From NCBI GenBank assembly GCA_002698785.1, contig PAAG01000009.1, forward strand, positions 1 through 64,000: a DNA stretch of 64,000 nucleotides, in the 5' to 3' direction. Under the pieces are notes generated by a model that was not told where the DNA came from, searched no databases, and saw nothing but the letters and a program-made list of their open reading frames with translations. The translations under genes were made by a program, and so were the position numbers. The DNA comes from Verrucomicrobiales bacterium (GTDB taxonomy: Bacteria; Verrucomicrobiota; Verrucomicrobiia; Verrucomicrobiales; DEV007). Shown in pieces: positions 35,547-45,225 of the stretch (positions are counted from its first letter, which is position 1; each line of letters begins with the position of its first letter).

Positions 35547-35933
35547 TCAGAACAAGAGATCGGCGAGCGCGTCGTCGCTCAACGTGGCTGGATCGGCGAC
35601 TGCCATCAATTCTCCCAGGTATTCGATCTCTGCATACTCCGAAGCGGGATCGAATTCCTCTGTTTCAACAGAAGCAACGGGGCCACCAGACACAGAGCCG
35701 TCGAACGGACGGTTCAAGACAACAAAGGCGACAGCTACCACGGCGGTAGCGACCAATCCCACTGCGACTCGGTTCTGGAACAAAGAACGGAAGAACGTAA
35801 CCAGTGAACCTTTCTCAGACTCATGGAGACGCGCCTCACGGACCACGTTCCGAGCAAAGAAGGGGCTTGGTTCTACGCTTTTCGCCTGCTTGAGTAATTC
35901 CCAGACAGGATCGTTCTGTTCTTGGTTATCCAT
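35547..35933 (-). CDS. Single-TM protein downstream of rpoD, anti-sigma-like layout
   Basis: The 128-residue product has a cytoplasmic N-terminus ('WELLKQAKSVEPSPFFARNV'), one TM helix (about 55-73) and an acidic tail ('EFDPASEYAEIEYLGELMA'). This layout recurs in PVC proteins encoded beside ECF sigma genes, where they look like membrane anti-sigma factors. Here the neighbour is rpoD rather than an ECF gene, and no zinc-binding HxxxCxxC motif is present. The function is unknown. Confidence 0.65.
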   Translation of the reverse strand: MDNQEQNDPVWELLKQAKSVEPSPFFARNVVREARLHESEKGSLVTFFRSLFQNRVAVGLVATAVVAVAFVVLNRPFDGSVSGGPVASVETEEFDPASEYAEIEYLGELMAVADPATLSDDALADLLF

Positions 35934-36002
35934 TTTGGTTACCGATTCACTCGATAGAACCGCGATTTTCCCGCCAAGTTGCAGAAAAAAGCAAAAAAAG
36001 AA

Positions 36003-37790
36003 TCAAACGTGTGGAGCGTCGATAAAGCCTTCCAGCTGGCGGATCCGAGTGGGGTGGCGCATTTTCCGCAAGGCTTTCGCTTCGATTTGGCGAATGCGCT
36101 CACGAGTCACCTGGAATTGCTTTCCGACTTCTTCCAACGTGCGGCTGTATCCATCGACAAGGCCAAAGCGCTGCTCAAGGACTTCCCGCTCACGTGGAGT
36201 GAGGGTATCCAGCACATCCTTGATACGATCCTTCAGCATCGACATGGATGTCATGTCACTCGGATCTTCAGCCCCCTTGTCTTCGATGAAGTCACCGAGA
36301 CTCGTCTCTTCGCTATCGCCGACAGGCGCCTGAAGAGAAATGGGCTGTTGAGCCATCTTGAGGACGGCGCGAACTCGCTCGACGGGGAGATGAATCTCTT
36401 CAGCTATCTCCTCCGGAGTGGGCTCGCGGCCATACTCCTGGACAAGTTGTTTCTGCACCCGCATCAGCTTGTTGATCGTCTCGATCATGTGGACAGGAAT
36501 CCGGATGGTCCGAGCCTGGTCCGCAATGGAGCGGGTGATCGCCTGGCGAATCCACCAGGTCGCATAAGTAGAAAACTTGTAGCCGCGCCGATATTCGAAT
36601 TTCTCGACGGCTTTCATCAAGCCCATGTTTCCTTCCTGAATCAGATCGAGGAAAGAAAGGCCGCGGTTTGTATATTTCTTCGCTATGGAAATCACGAGAC
36701 GGAGGTTGGCCTCGACCATTTCGTCCTTAGCCTTACGGGCCTCTTCCACATTATTGAGTAATGTGAGGTGGAGCGCTTCGAATTCCTCAATCGGCATCCA
36801 GACTTCCTTTTCAAAAGCGGTCTTGGCGCGGGTTGCTTCCGCTTTGGCGCTGCGGTCTTTGGCCTTATCAGAGGCACGGTGCAGCTTCTTTACCTGCTCC
36901 GCATATTCCTCCGTGTAGTTCACGAGGTCCTCGGTCACCTTCTGTTTGAAGTAAAAGCGATTGTAAGCCCGAGAGAGGGTGGAAACACCTTTGTTCCAGT
37001 TCTCCTCCATCTTCGGGGTTACCTTCTTGGCCGAGCGAACCTTCGCGTATTGCTCGGTGAGGTCGTCTCGCAGCTCATTTACCTGCGTGCAGAGCTTTTC
37101 CAGATTCTTGAGGTAGCGGGAACGGCTCTCAATCTTTTTGTCGATAATGAGACGGTCAAATCGCTCCTGACCGCTTTCGAGGCGATCGGCCAGGTCGAGA
37201 TACGCATTTGCAATAAATCCAAAGCGACAGAGAATCTTCTTGGTTTCGCTCTCTGCCTTTTCGATTCGTTTTGAAATTTCAACTTCCTGCTCGCGAGTCA
37301 GCAGGGGAACTTGACCCATCTGCTTCAGGTACATCCTTACCGGATCGTCCAGTATGTCGAGCTTGCCGTCCTTCTCGCGACCGGGCTTCTTTTCTTCCGC
37401 TTCGTCAGCAGGGTCGTCGTCGTCATCTGCCCCCGCTTTCACATTGTCGACCTCTGCGGAGTCGATGATGCGAAACTTCATCCCGCGAAGGCGTTCGATC
37501 AATTCTTCGAGAAGCTCGATATCTGTCTGGGTATCGGGGAGCGCTTCGTTGATGTCGTCGAAAGTCAGATAATCCTGCTCTTTGGCGAGGCGAATGAGAT
37601 CGCGTACGATTGGCTGGAACTCGGGCGAGTCCAGTGGGGACTTAGTGGCATTGGGGGAGCCTGCCTTGGCTTCTTCGGGAGCCGACATTTGTTTCGTAGA
37701 AACTTTTTTGGATTTTGGGGTTGATCGCCCCTTTGCCGAATTGCTAGCCTTTTTGGAGTCGTTTTTGGGACGCTTTTTATCGACAGCCAT
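36003..37790 (-). CDS. rpoD: Primary sigma factor RpoD (sigma-70)
   Basis: The 595-residue protein has a basic N-terminal extension (1-50), region 1.1 (about 51-110), region 1.2 ('[18 protein letters not shown]'), a long non-conserved insert, region 2 ('[20 protein letters not shown]', '[18 protein letters not shown]'), region 3 ('[18 protein letters not shown]') and region 4 ('[16 protein letters not shown]', '[19 protein letters not shown]'). It directs housekeeping transcription. It lies 47 bases downstream of dnaG on the same strand, the conserved dnaG-rpoD part of the macromolecular-synthesis operon; rpsU is not adjacent. Confidence 0.98.
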   Translation of the reverse strand: MAVDKKRPKNDSKKASNSAKGRSTPKSKKVSTKQMSAPEEAKAGSPNATKSPLDSPEFQPIVRDLIRLAKEQDYLTFDDINEALPDTQTDIELLEELIERLRGMKFRIIDSAEVDNVKAGADDDDDPADEAEEKKPGREKDGKLDILDDPVRMYLKQMGQVPLLTREQEVEISKRIEKAESETKKILCRFGFIANAYLDLADRLESGQERFDRLIIDKKIESRSRYLKNLEKLCTQVNELRDDLTEQYAKVRSAKKVTPKMEENWNKGVSTLSRAYNRFYFKQKVTEDLVNYTEEYAEQVKKLHRASDKAKDRSAKAEATRAKTAFEKEVWMPIEEFEALHLTLLNNVEEARKAKDEMVEANLRLVISIAKKYTNRGLSFLDLIQEGNMGLMKAVEKFEYRRGYKFSTYATWWIRQAITRSIADQARTIRIPVHMIETINKLMRVQKQLVQEYGREPTPEEIAEEIHLPVERVRAVLKMAQQPISLQAPVGDSEETSLGDFIEDKGAEDPSDMTSMSMLKDRIKDVLDTLTPREREVLEQRFGLVDGYSRTLEEVGKQFQVTRERIRQIEAKALRKMRHPTRIRQLEGFIDAPHV

Positions 37791-37837
37791 TTCGAAATCA
37801 GGAAAGAGGAAAGCTTCGCTCCACAGGCGATGGGCCG

Positions 37838-39691
37838 CTAACTTTCGTGTAGTTGTTCCCTCAGGTCAAGGAGTAGTTTGGCAAGTCTCGTTCTCTGCTC
37901 GATGTTGATACCGGGACTGTCGATTTTTGCCTTCACCATAGCTATGTGTTTTTTGATACTTTCCCGCTTGAGGTGGGCAAGGCAATGCTCGGCCACAGTC
38001 GGAGTGATCACTACCGATGGTTCGTTGAGTAGCTTTCGAAGAATAGCCTGATCCTGATCCGGTAAACTACCTAGAAATGAATTTACACTCGAGGGAGAGT
38101 CGGGATCGACAGTGGCACGCCAGATCTGGGAAAGCAGTTCCGTCTCCGCAATATCTTTGAAAAAATCCGGAACGGGAGACGCAGTAACGTGGCGCCGCAC
38201 ATCCCCGCTGGTCAGCAGCGCACGGGAAAGGTCGCGAATGGCCCGCATCGAAATTTCCCCCATGCTCCCGTTCGCATTAGGTGGGGGCGCACCTTCATCC
38301 TGCTCGGCAGATTCTCTTTCGCGTCGGTTCGAGATTGCTTCTCGGCGCGCCCGATTTTTATCAAGACGCGCTTGTGATTGCTTCGCGTTGTAGACTTCTT
38401 TCCGCACATCCTCGTCTCCTACTCCGAGGCGGGTTGTGATTCGACTGATCAACGAGTCCTGCATCATCTTGTCGCCGATCAGGGCAATATCGGCGGCGAG
38501 AGTTTTGGCGAAATTGAGTCGATCACGGAGACTCCCCTCATTCAACTGGCTGCCTCGGCGGTCGATCTGAAAATCGAAAAACTCCGGCGCGTTGGCGAGG
38601 ATCTGTTCCAGCGCACCTATGCCCTGGCTGCGGATGAGTGAGTCGGGGTCTTCCCCGGCGGGCAACTGGGCGATGCGAACCAGAATCCCCGTCGGAGCGA
38701 GAATGCGAAACGCTTTTCCTGCGGCGTTCATCCCGGCGGTGTCTGAATCGTAGCAGAGGATGACCTCATCCGTATGCCGCTTCAGGATTCGACCGTGATC
38801 TTCGGTGAAAGCAGTTCCTAGAGGAGCAACGGCATTCTCGATTCCGCTTTCATACGCGACCAGCATGTCGAGTTGGCCTTCGAAAACGATGCACTTCTTT
38901 TCTCGGTAGATAGCTCGTTTTGATTTATCGAGACCAAACACCGTCTTGCTCTTGTTGAAGAGCATTGTCTCTGGCGAGTTAACATATTTTCCCCCGGGCT
39001 GATCTTTGGAAAGAACGCGACCGCTGAAAGCCAGCGGCTCTCCCATGTCGTTGTTGACGGGAAACATCAACCGGTGCCGGAAAAACGAATACGCTCCACG
39101 ATTTGGATTGTTCTCGTCGCGCCATTTTGCCAGACCACCATCGACGAGTTGCTTCATCGAGAACTGCTCCTTGCGAGCCCAATCGAAGAACATACGTTGG
39201 TCATTGGGTGCGTAGCCAAATTTCCAATTCCGCGAAATCTCCATCGTCAGGCCACGAGACTTCAGGTAATCGCGTGCTGGCTGCGCGACCGGGCTCTTGA
39301 AGAGAAGACGATGGTAGAAATCTGCAGCTGATTTCTGCAGCCGCATCAGTTCGGACTTTCCACGCTGCTTGGCAATTTCCTTCGGATCGAGAGCTTCCTC
39401 TACGATCATGATTCCGGAACGGTCCGCCAACTTCCTCGCCGCTTCGGGGAAATTGAGATTGTCATACATCATGACAAACTTGATGGCGTCCCCGCCCGCC
39501 TGGCACCCAAAACAGTGGAAGGTCTGCCGCTGGGGGTTGACGTTGAAACTAGGCGTCTTTTCGTTGTGAAACGGACAGATGGCTTGGAAATTCGCCCCCG
39601 CACGCTTCAGCGGAAAATACCCCTGGATAAGATCGACGATATCCGTCGAATCGAGGATTTTCTCAACTGTCTCGTGGGGGATTATGGCCAT
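37838..39691 (-). CDS. dnaG: DNA primase DnaG
   Basis: The 617-residue replication primase has the CHC2 zinc site with Cys39, His42, Cys60 and Cys63. The RNA-polymerase core includes '[20 protein letters not shown]' and a TOPRIM domain with '[20 protein letters not shown]' and '[14 protein letters not shown]'. The TOPRIM EGYMD motif of many homologues reads EGQLD here, with the catalytic glutamate kept. The C-terminal helicase-binding domain (about 460-617) is present but diverged. It forms an operon with rpoD downstream. Confidence 0.97.
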   Translation of the reverse strand: MAIIPHETVEKILDSTDIVDLIQGYFPLKRAGANFQAICPFHNEKTPSFNVNPQRQTFHCFGCQAGGDAIKFVMMYDNLNFPEAARKLADRSGIMIVEEALDPKEIAKQRGKSELMRLQKSAADFYHRLLFKSPVAQPARDYLKSRGLTMEISRNWKFGYAPNDQRMFFDWARKEQFSMKQLVDGGLAKWRDENNPNRGAYSFFRHRLMFPVNNDMGEPLAFSGRVLSKDQPGGKYVNSPETMLFNKSKTVFGLDKSKRAIYREKKCIVFEGQLDMLVAYESGIENAVAPLGTAFTEDHGRILKRHTDEVILCYDSDTAGMNAAGKAFRILAPTGILVRIAQLPAGEDPDSLIRSQGIGALEQILANAPEFFDFQIDRRGSQLNEGSLRDRLNFAKTLAADIALIGDKMMQDSLISRITTRLGVGDEDVRKEVYNAKQSQARLDKNRARREAISNRRERESAEQDEGAPPPNANGSMGEISMRAIRDLSRALLTSGDVRRHVTASPVPDFFKDIAETELLSQIWRATVDPDSPSSVNSFLGSLPDQDQAILRKLLNEPSVVITPTVAEHCLAHLKRESIKKHIAMVKAKIDSPGINIEQRTRLAKLLLDLREQLHES

Positions 39692-39784
39692 AGTTCACCG
39701 TTCGCGAGCATTGCTGTCGCGTAGCAAACATCCTTACCCCGGATGATTTGAGTAGGCAATCCCGCTGCCGGGATTATCCGGGAA

Positions 39785-41221
39785 TTAATACTCCCGGTCT
39801 TTCTTGATGCCCGGCTCTGGAATCGGATAGCGCCCATCTGCGTCAGGCATCAGCGGCGAGTCGCTTTCCAGTGTCAGGTCCTGCACGTTGGGTGCCATCA
39901 CATGTTCGCTGTTCAGCATCTGGTCGTAGGTGATCACCTGACCGGTGTGTGCCGCCATACGTCCCATGGATGTCACGGTGCTGGCAGCGACTCCACGGTC
40001 GACTTCGTTGTGCTCTTTATTGTTCCGGATCGCATCGATCAGCACTTCCCATTCGATATCGTAGGGATTGCCTTCGAGGCTTTCTCCACGAGGTCCCGTA
40101 GGAAACGCCCAGACGAGATTCTCCGGCTTAGCCCGCCAGCTTGGATTGATATTCTGATCGCTGTAAATTCGAGATCTTGCAGGAACGTGACTCTGGGTGG
40201 AAATCACCGCCGAGCCTTTCGTGCCGTGTGCATAGGCTGCGAACTCCTGGTTACAGCCGGCCATGTTGCGCCCTTCGTAGATCGCCTTGGTGCCATCGGC
40301 GAAAGTATACTCAACACCGTAACTGTCGAAGTTCTGGTCCACCGCATCAAATGTCTCACCGTTGATTTCGATCGTTTTGTAGTGACGTCCACCCACTGCT
40401 TTCGCCTCTACGGGAAACGCGTTCTTCATCATGCACATCTCATCGATGCCGTGAATGAAGAAATCGCTGAAAGCACCACCGCTCAGCCAGAGGAAGCTAT
40501 GGAAACGGCGAATCTGATACATCAGTTCGCTCATGTCCGTGTCGTTCTTCGGGGTAAAGCAGGAACCGATCGGTCCCTGCATCCGGTAGGAGCGCATGAA
40601 GGTAATGTCACCGATAGCACCATCGTCGATGCGCTTCTTCAGCTCGTTACGCGATTTGCAGTGGCGACACATCAGTCCGACACCGACCTTCAGATTCTTC
40701 TCCTTGGCTTTCTTGTTGATCTCGAGAAGTTTGCGCGAAGTGAACCCGTCTGGAGAAAGCGGCTTCTCCATGAATACGTTGAGGCCCTTTTCGACCGCAT
40801 ACTCGAACATGGGCCAGCGGAAAGCGCATGGGGTGGTGAGGATCACAATGTCGCCGGGATTTAAGGCGTCCATCGCATTCTTGTAGCCATCAAAACCGAT
40901 GAAGCGTCGTTCCATCGGCACATCGATCTTGTCTCCGACAGTGGGGTCTTTTTTCAACACATCGTGTGATCGTGTCAGTTTGTCATCGAAGACGTCGGCC
41001 ATCGCATGAAGCTTGAGTGGTCCGAGAGTTCCGGAAACACTCAGAGCATTCTTGACGGCTCCCGTGCCACGACCTCCACAGCCGACGAGAGAAAGTTTCA
41101 CCTCTTCATTTGCCTGAGCATGAACGTGAGGAATGGAAATGCCGGCCAGCACAGAAGCACCTGCTGCGGTCTTGATTGCAGAACGTCGAGTGGGGTGGGG
41201 AGTTTTATTGAGTTCGCTCAT
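39785..41221 (-). CDS. Tat-exported Gfo/Idh/MocA family oxidoreductase
   Basis: The 478-residue protein begins at the ATG at 41221 with a twin-arginine signal (PTRRSAIKTAA, about 10-20) ending near HAQA. The NAD(P)-binding Rossmann motif is 'LVGCGGRGTGAV' (about 45-56), and the conserved EKP site occurs in 'NVFMEKPLSPDGF'. Tat-exported members of this family, common in PVC bacteria, carry bound cofactor and act on sugars or glycosides in the periplasm; some are now known as glycosidases or 3-keto-glycoside enzymes. Substrate is unknown. It stands alone between dnaG and the protease gene. Confidence 0.92.
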   Translation of the reverse strand: MSELNKTPHPTRRSAIKTAAGASVLAGISIPHVHAQANEEVKLSLVGCGGRGTGAVKNALSVSGTLGPLKLHAMADVFDDKLTRSHDVLKKDPTVGDKIDVPMERRFIGFDGYKNAMDALNPGDIVILTTPCAFRWPMFEYAVEKGLNVFMEKPLSPDGFTSRKLLEINKKAKEKNLKVGVGLMCRHCKSRNELKKRIDDGAIGDITFMRSYRMQGPIGSCFTPKNDTDMSELMYQIRRFHSFLWLSGGAFSDFFIHGIDEMCMMKNAFPVEAKAVGGRHYKTIEINGETFDAVDQNFDSYGVEYTFADGTKAIYEGRNMAGCNQEFAAYAHGTKGSAVISTQSHVPARSRIYSDQNINPSWRAKPENLVWAFPTGPRGESLEGNPYDIEWEVLIDAIRNNKEHNEVDRGVAASTVTSMGRMAAHTGQVITYDQMLNSEHVMAPNVQDLTLESDSPLMPDADGRYPIPEPGIKKDREY

Positions 41222-41281
41222 GGTGGTGAGCATGACAGGAGCGCCAGATGGCGTCAATGCCGTCACCACGTATTTACCGCT

Positions 41282-42442
41282 CTAGCGAACCTTTGCCTGC
41301 ACCCGATAGGTATAGATTGCAGCCGACGGATCGTTGGTGAAAAGCCGGATAGTGCCCTTGTGCTTTTTGCGTTTTCCCTTTGGCCGAAAAGTCAGTCGTA
41401 AAGAGGATGTATTCCCACTCCCGAGAATTGTGGACGGAGCCCGCCGGATTGAAAAACTCCTGCCCGAAGCGGACACAGCCCTCACGGTGAGGAGTCCAGA
41501 CCCTGCGTTCGCGACACGAAATGTTTTGCTTACCTTTCTTCGTTTGGAGGAGACACGGCCGAAGTCAGTCCCGTCGGCGCGCCGCGGGTTCCTGTCTCCG
41601 TTGGAAATGGTCTTTCCTTTTCCTGTCACTCGTATCGTCGAAGGATCTGCAGTCAGGTCCAGGTATGTAGTCATCCACGGGGCGAACTCCACCACATTGG
41701 TGTAGATCGAGGGAATGGAGGCATCGTCACAATCGTCGTCGCCGAAGCTCACCAGCCCGACCAGAGTGTCAACCGCGGCGATCGACTTGATCAATGGCCC
41801 GCCGCTGTCGCCATGGCAGGGGTTACCTGTTTCTGCGGGATCCCTTGCTGGTAAGTGAGCATCTGTGAGAGGGATGGCGAAAAAGGAACTCGCAAAGGCA
41901 CGAGAGAGAATTCTGGCATCCACTTTCAGCAGCAGGTTCGATATAGTGATTTCACCCGCCGTTGTCGTTCCCCAGCCAGCTACTACGGTATTGTCGTTAG
42001 TCTCGATGTCTCCTGTATCGGTGACGAATGGAATAGTGGGAACTGTGCTTACCGGTTGATCCAAAAGGATAAGCGCGATGTCATTGGTGCTCGCTCCGTT
42101 GCTCGTGGCGAAATCCGGGTGACGGTAAATGGCCAATGCGTTGCGAGTGATCCCTGATTCGTTGAGATCGTTTGACCCCAGGGAGACCTTGATGGTCGCG
42201 GTCGATTCATTGGTCAGGTTGTGTGCGGCCGTCACGACCCACTGATCCCCGACAAGGGAACCTGCTCCGATCAGGGCCGGAGTGGAAAAACTTCCTTTTT
42301 TCAGTATTGCAGCGGTAGAAGGGAATTCGTTCACACCTGCGTCCGTGCCATTGATGATCGCGAGTCCTTTTACGGGCAGGAAAACTACCAGGAGAAAAGA
42401 GCTGATGACAAAGATTCGAAGGCGAGAAAAACCGGAAATCAC
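41282..42442 (-). CDS. Secreted trypsin-like serine protease with C-terminal beta domain
   Basis: The 386-residue protein has a signal peptide (about 1-27) and an S1 chymotrypsin-fold domain. 'IINGTDAGVNEFPSTAAI' marks the N-terminal activation point. The catalytic triad is His74 (TAAH), Asp121 (NDIAL) and Ser213 (GDSGGP). The C-terminal ~120 residues ('VSKTFRVANAGSGLLTVRAV', 'LRLTFRPKGKRKKHKGTI') form an ASH/choice-of-anchor-type beta sandwich, often a surface anchor or adhesion module in PVC bacteria. Substrate specificity cannot be read reliably. The next gene is divergent. Confidence 0.9.
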   Translation of the reverse strand: MISGFSRLRIFVISSFLLVVFLPVKGLAIINGTDAGVNEFPSTAAILKKGSFSTPALIGAGSLVGDQWVVTAAHNLTNESTATIKVSLGSNDLNESGITRNALAIYRHPDFATSNGASTNDIALILLDQPVSTVPTIPFVTDTGDIETNDNTVVAGWGTTTAGEITISNLLLKVDARILSRAFASSFFAIPLTDAHLPARDPAETGNPCHGDSGGPLIKSIAAVDTLVGLVSFGDDDCDDASIPSIYTNVVEFAPWMTTYLDLTADPSTIRVTGKGKTISNGDRNPRRADGTDFGRVSSKRRKVSKTFRVANAGSGLLTVRAVSASGRSFSIRRAPSTILGSGNTSSLRLTFRPKGKRKKHKGTIRLFTNDPSAAIYTYRVQAKVR

Positions 42443-42621
42443 GAGACGAATAAAAGGTGAGATTCTAACAGGTATTTTTCCCAGCAGCAGGAATGTGACA
42501 GATGCCGGCGTATACTGAACCGAGGAAAACTGGCAAAGTTGTAAACTCTTCGAATATTCACAAAAAAAAGAGCGTTGCCGCTTTCCTCGGTCGATGCGAA
42601 AAAGTTTACACTGACATCGAA

Positions 42622-44397
42622 ATGTCTCTGATTCTTAAACCGCTCATAGCATCAGTGCTCAACGAGGAATTTTTCCAGATTCCCCGGGACGACTGTACGG
42701 TCTCGATTGGGCGGGGAGGGGGCAACGACCTGAAGATCGATCACATTTCAGTCTCGGGCAGTCATGCCATTCTGGAGTGTATTGGGCACAATGGTGTTGA
42801 GGTAGTCGATTGCGACTCCAGCAACGGCACGTTCGTAAATGGCCTCAAAGTAACCCGTCATCCCATCAAGCCAGGTGACCATCTCCGCTTCGCATCTGCA
42901 GAGTTCAAGGTTCTCTCCAAGGAAAGTCCTGTAGCGTCGGACGAGGAGGAGGTCCCGGGGAAATCTCCCGTTGAAAAACTGTCCGAGGAGATCGAGCAGT
43001 GGAAAACCCGGAATGAATCCCTCCAATCCGACTTGGATTCATCTAGGGCGAGGGAAAGCGTAACAGAGGAGCAACTTAAGGACTCAGGGGACCAGATTGC
43101 CCAGTTGCAGTCTCAACTGGTCTCGAAGGACTCGGAGATTGAGGAATTGAGTAATGCCCATGCGGCCCGCCTGAAAGAACAGGCGTCGTCTCATCAAGCC
43201 GAGATCGAGCAACTCAAGTCGGAACTCAGTTCCAAAGAAGCTGTGATTTCACAGCTCAGCGAAGAAAATCAGTCAAAAACGGAAGAGATTCGAAATTTGG
43301 TCCGCGACGCAGAATCTGCTTCGGAGAGGGAAGTGCGGCTGAATGCTGAGATCACTCGATGGCGTTCTGAAGTGATGGAACGTGATCGGTCTCTGGCAGC
43401 ACTCCATTATGAAGTTTCGCAGCGGGATGGGTGGCTGAGTCAAAAGACCGCAACGATTTCTGCTTTCGACGCCCAGGTTGCCGAGCTGTCAGCAGAGGTG
43501 GATTCTCTGGGGAGAAATCTTTTCAATACCGAGGAGGCATTGCAGGAACGGACCACTGTCCTCGCTGAAAAAGAGGAGAAGATTGAATCAATTCGGCTGC
43601 GATTGCGGCGATTTACCGAAGGAATACTGTCTGATTGGGAGTGGTGGTTGGAGGCTGCTGCCGAGGTCCCGACCGAGGCTTCGGAAAATGATGATGAAAT
43701 CGATGGCATTCTATCCATGCTGGAATCAGCGCGAGTGAAGATCCAATCCCACCTCGACCAATTAGAGCCAGTCTGGAAAAAGTTCGGAGCAGGGGCTCAG
43801 CGGGAGTTGGAGGAGGTGTGCGAGAACCTCCGCAGAGAACAATCCGAAATCTCAGACAGCGTAATTTCTCGACAGAAAGAGCTCGCAGAAATGAACTCCG
43901 GGCTGGACGACCTTCGGCGTGAAATGGACAAAGAAGTGCGTCGTGCTCAGGGACTTAGTCGGCGGGGTGTGGAGGTCGAGATTCCTGAGCGGTTCGAGTC
44001 GATGGTAATCGCAAAGGACAGCGAGGAAGAGATTTTCCGCAGCCTGATTCAGCGGATCGAATTCTTTGATCGCCTTCTGGAGGGCTACAAAAGGAACAAG
44101 AAACTCAAAGAAGTGGTCTACGAGTTAGATGAATTTCGCCTTCGCCTCGTCGCGATCCTGGAAGCGAATGGCGTGCATCCCTTTGAGGTTTCTCCAGGTA
44201 CGGACCTCACCCTGAAACATCGGAAACAGGTGAAGATACTCGCTCGAAAAGGCTGGGGCACCAGGGATTTTGCCGAAGTTCAGTTCAAACCCGGGAAAGT
44301 AGATTCCGTTGTGCGGTGCGGGTATCAGATCGGCAGTGGCGAAACGGCTACTATTTTACGTAAAGTTGAAGTCTTGATTCAGGAGTCTGCCGGGTGA
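42622..44397 (+). CDS. FHA domain, coiled-coil and GrpE-like domain fusion protein
   Basis: The 591-residue cytoplasmic protein has an N-terminal FHA domain (about 20-97) with the phosphothreonine-binding signatures 'GRGGGNDL' (30-37), 'SVSGSHA' (43-49) and 'DSSNGTFVNG' (65-74). A long coiled coil follows (about 110-300 and 390-460). The last ~115 residues read like the GrpE head region: 'ELDEFRLRLVAILEANGV', 'HPFEVSPGTDLTLKHRKQV' and 'VVRCGYQIGSGETATILRKV', matching the helical bundle and beta domain with its final 'GY.(L/I)....LRxAxVxV' strand. No hsp70 or dnaJ gene is adjacent. The start at 42622 lacks a clear ribosome-binding site; an upstream ATG at 42502 is possible. Confidence 0.75.
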   Translation: MSLILKPLIASVLNEEFFQIPRDDCTVSIGRGGGNDLKIDHISVSGSHAILECIGHNGVEVVDCDSSNGTFVNGLKVTRHPIKPGDHLRFASAEFKVLSKESPVASDEEEVPGKSPVEKLSEEIEQWKTRNESLQSDLDSSRARESVTEEQLKDSGDQIAQLQSQLVSKDSEIEELSNAHAARLKEQASSHQAEIEQLKSELSSKEAVISQLSEENQSKTEEIRNLVRDAESASEREVRLNAEITRWRSEVMERDRSLAALHYEVSQRDGWLSQKTATISAFDAQVAELSAEVDSLGRNLFNTEEALQERTTVLAEKEEKIESIRLRLRRFTEGILSDWEWWLEAAAEVPTEASENDDEIDGILSMLESARVKIQSHLDQLEPVWKKFGAGAQRELEEVCENLRREQSEISDSVISRQKELAEMNSGLDDLRREMDKEVRRAQGLSRRGVEVEIPERFESMVIAKDSEEEIFRSLIQRIEFFDRLLEGYKRNKKLKEVVYELDEFRLRLVAILEANGVHPFEVSPGTDLTLKHRKQVKILARKGWGTRDFAEVQFKPGKVDSVVRCGYQIGSGETATILRKVEVLIQESAG

Positions 44398-45224
44398 GGT
44401 TTCACTCGATGCCAACCCTGTTTCGAATCGCAGTTTGGATCCTTCTTTCTCTCTTGGGAGCATTGGAAGGGTTTTCTGCCGACAGCTCAGATCCAGCTGC
44501 ACGCTGGGTTACTGTCTATGGGTGGGTGCAGACAGGGGAGCGGTTAAACAAAGCGGGCCAGCCAGCACTTGCTTTGGGAAGCTACATCGAAGCTCACCAG
44601 AGGTTGAAAAAACTCAGGGCGGATCATCCCGATTTTGAGCCAGAGATTACCGGCTTCCGATATGAATGGTTGGAATCAGAAATTCAACGACTCGACGAAA
44701 CGCTGGATGCATCGGAGCACGATGTGATGATGAAGTATCTCGATTTCGTGGAGCTTCTAGAGCAGGGTATCGAAGAGCGATTCGCGAACAAGTTCGCAGA
44801 TTCCCTGACCACCCTCGACATTGCTCGAAAGCAGATGGATGAACTTATCGAGAAAAAGCCAGAGTCGTTTCGCGAAGCCATCGCTTCTCAGTATGAACGG
44901 CTCGAGGACAATATCGACTGGCTATACGGTCAGGTGAATTTCAAAGAGCGCAGCCGCCAGGTTTCATCGTATGTCCCGGATGGCGTCGACTGGGGAACGA
45001 CGAAATACATTCGCGAATCCGACCTACCCTCGGAAAGGGGAAATATGACTTTGTCCGGGGCATTGTTCCCTGGTGGGACAGCTCCCGAAGACGTGGAGCC
45101 GAGCTCCATGAAGGAATTGGAAAATGATTCAGAGGGAACGACGGACTCCTCAAACCCGAAGCGGGCTTTCCGAATGTCTACCAGGCAAAAGCCGGGAAAC
45201 GAAGAAGAAGAGTCAGACCAGTAA
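44394..45224 (+). CDS. Exported helical protein translationally coupled to the FHA-GrpE-like gene
   Basis: A GTG at 44394 overlaps the preceding stop by four bases (GTGA); an ATG at 44409 is the alternative. The ~276-residue product has a signal peptide (ending about residue 28, 'GFSAD'), then a helical region with TPR-like character ('RLNKAGQPALALGSYIEAHQ', 'LLEQGIEERFANKFADSLTT') up to about 180. A polar, probably disordered C-terminus is rich in Ser, Glu and Lys. I do not recognise a family. Coupling to a cytoplasmic FHA protein implies a shared function across the membrane. Confidence 0.65.
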   Translation: MRFHSMPTLFRIAVWILLSLLGALEGFSADSSDPAARWVTVYGWVQTGERLNKAGQPALALGSYIEAHQRLKKLRADHPDFEPEITGFRYEWLESEIQRLDETLDASEHDVMMKYLDFVELLEQGIEERFANKFADSLTTLDIARKQMDELIEKKPESFREAIASQYERLEDNIDWLYGQVNFKERSRQVSSYVPDGVDWGTTKYIRESDLPSERGNMTLSGALFPGGTAPEDVEPSSMKELENDSEGTTDSSNPKRAFRMSTRQKPGNEEEESDQ

Positions 45225-45225
45225 C

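Noticed and set aside
39902-40864. 320-codon frame antisense to the Gfo/Idh/MocA gene
   Set aside because: Fully contained in a gene with a Tat signal and Rossmann motif; no family resemblance.
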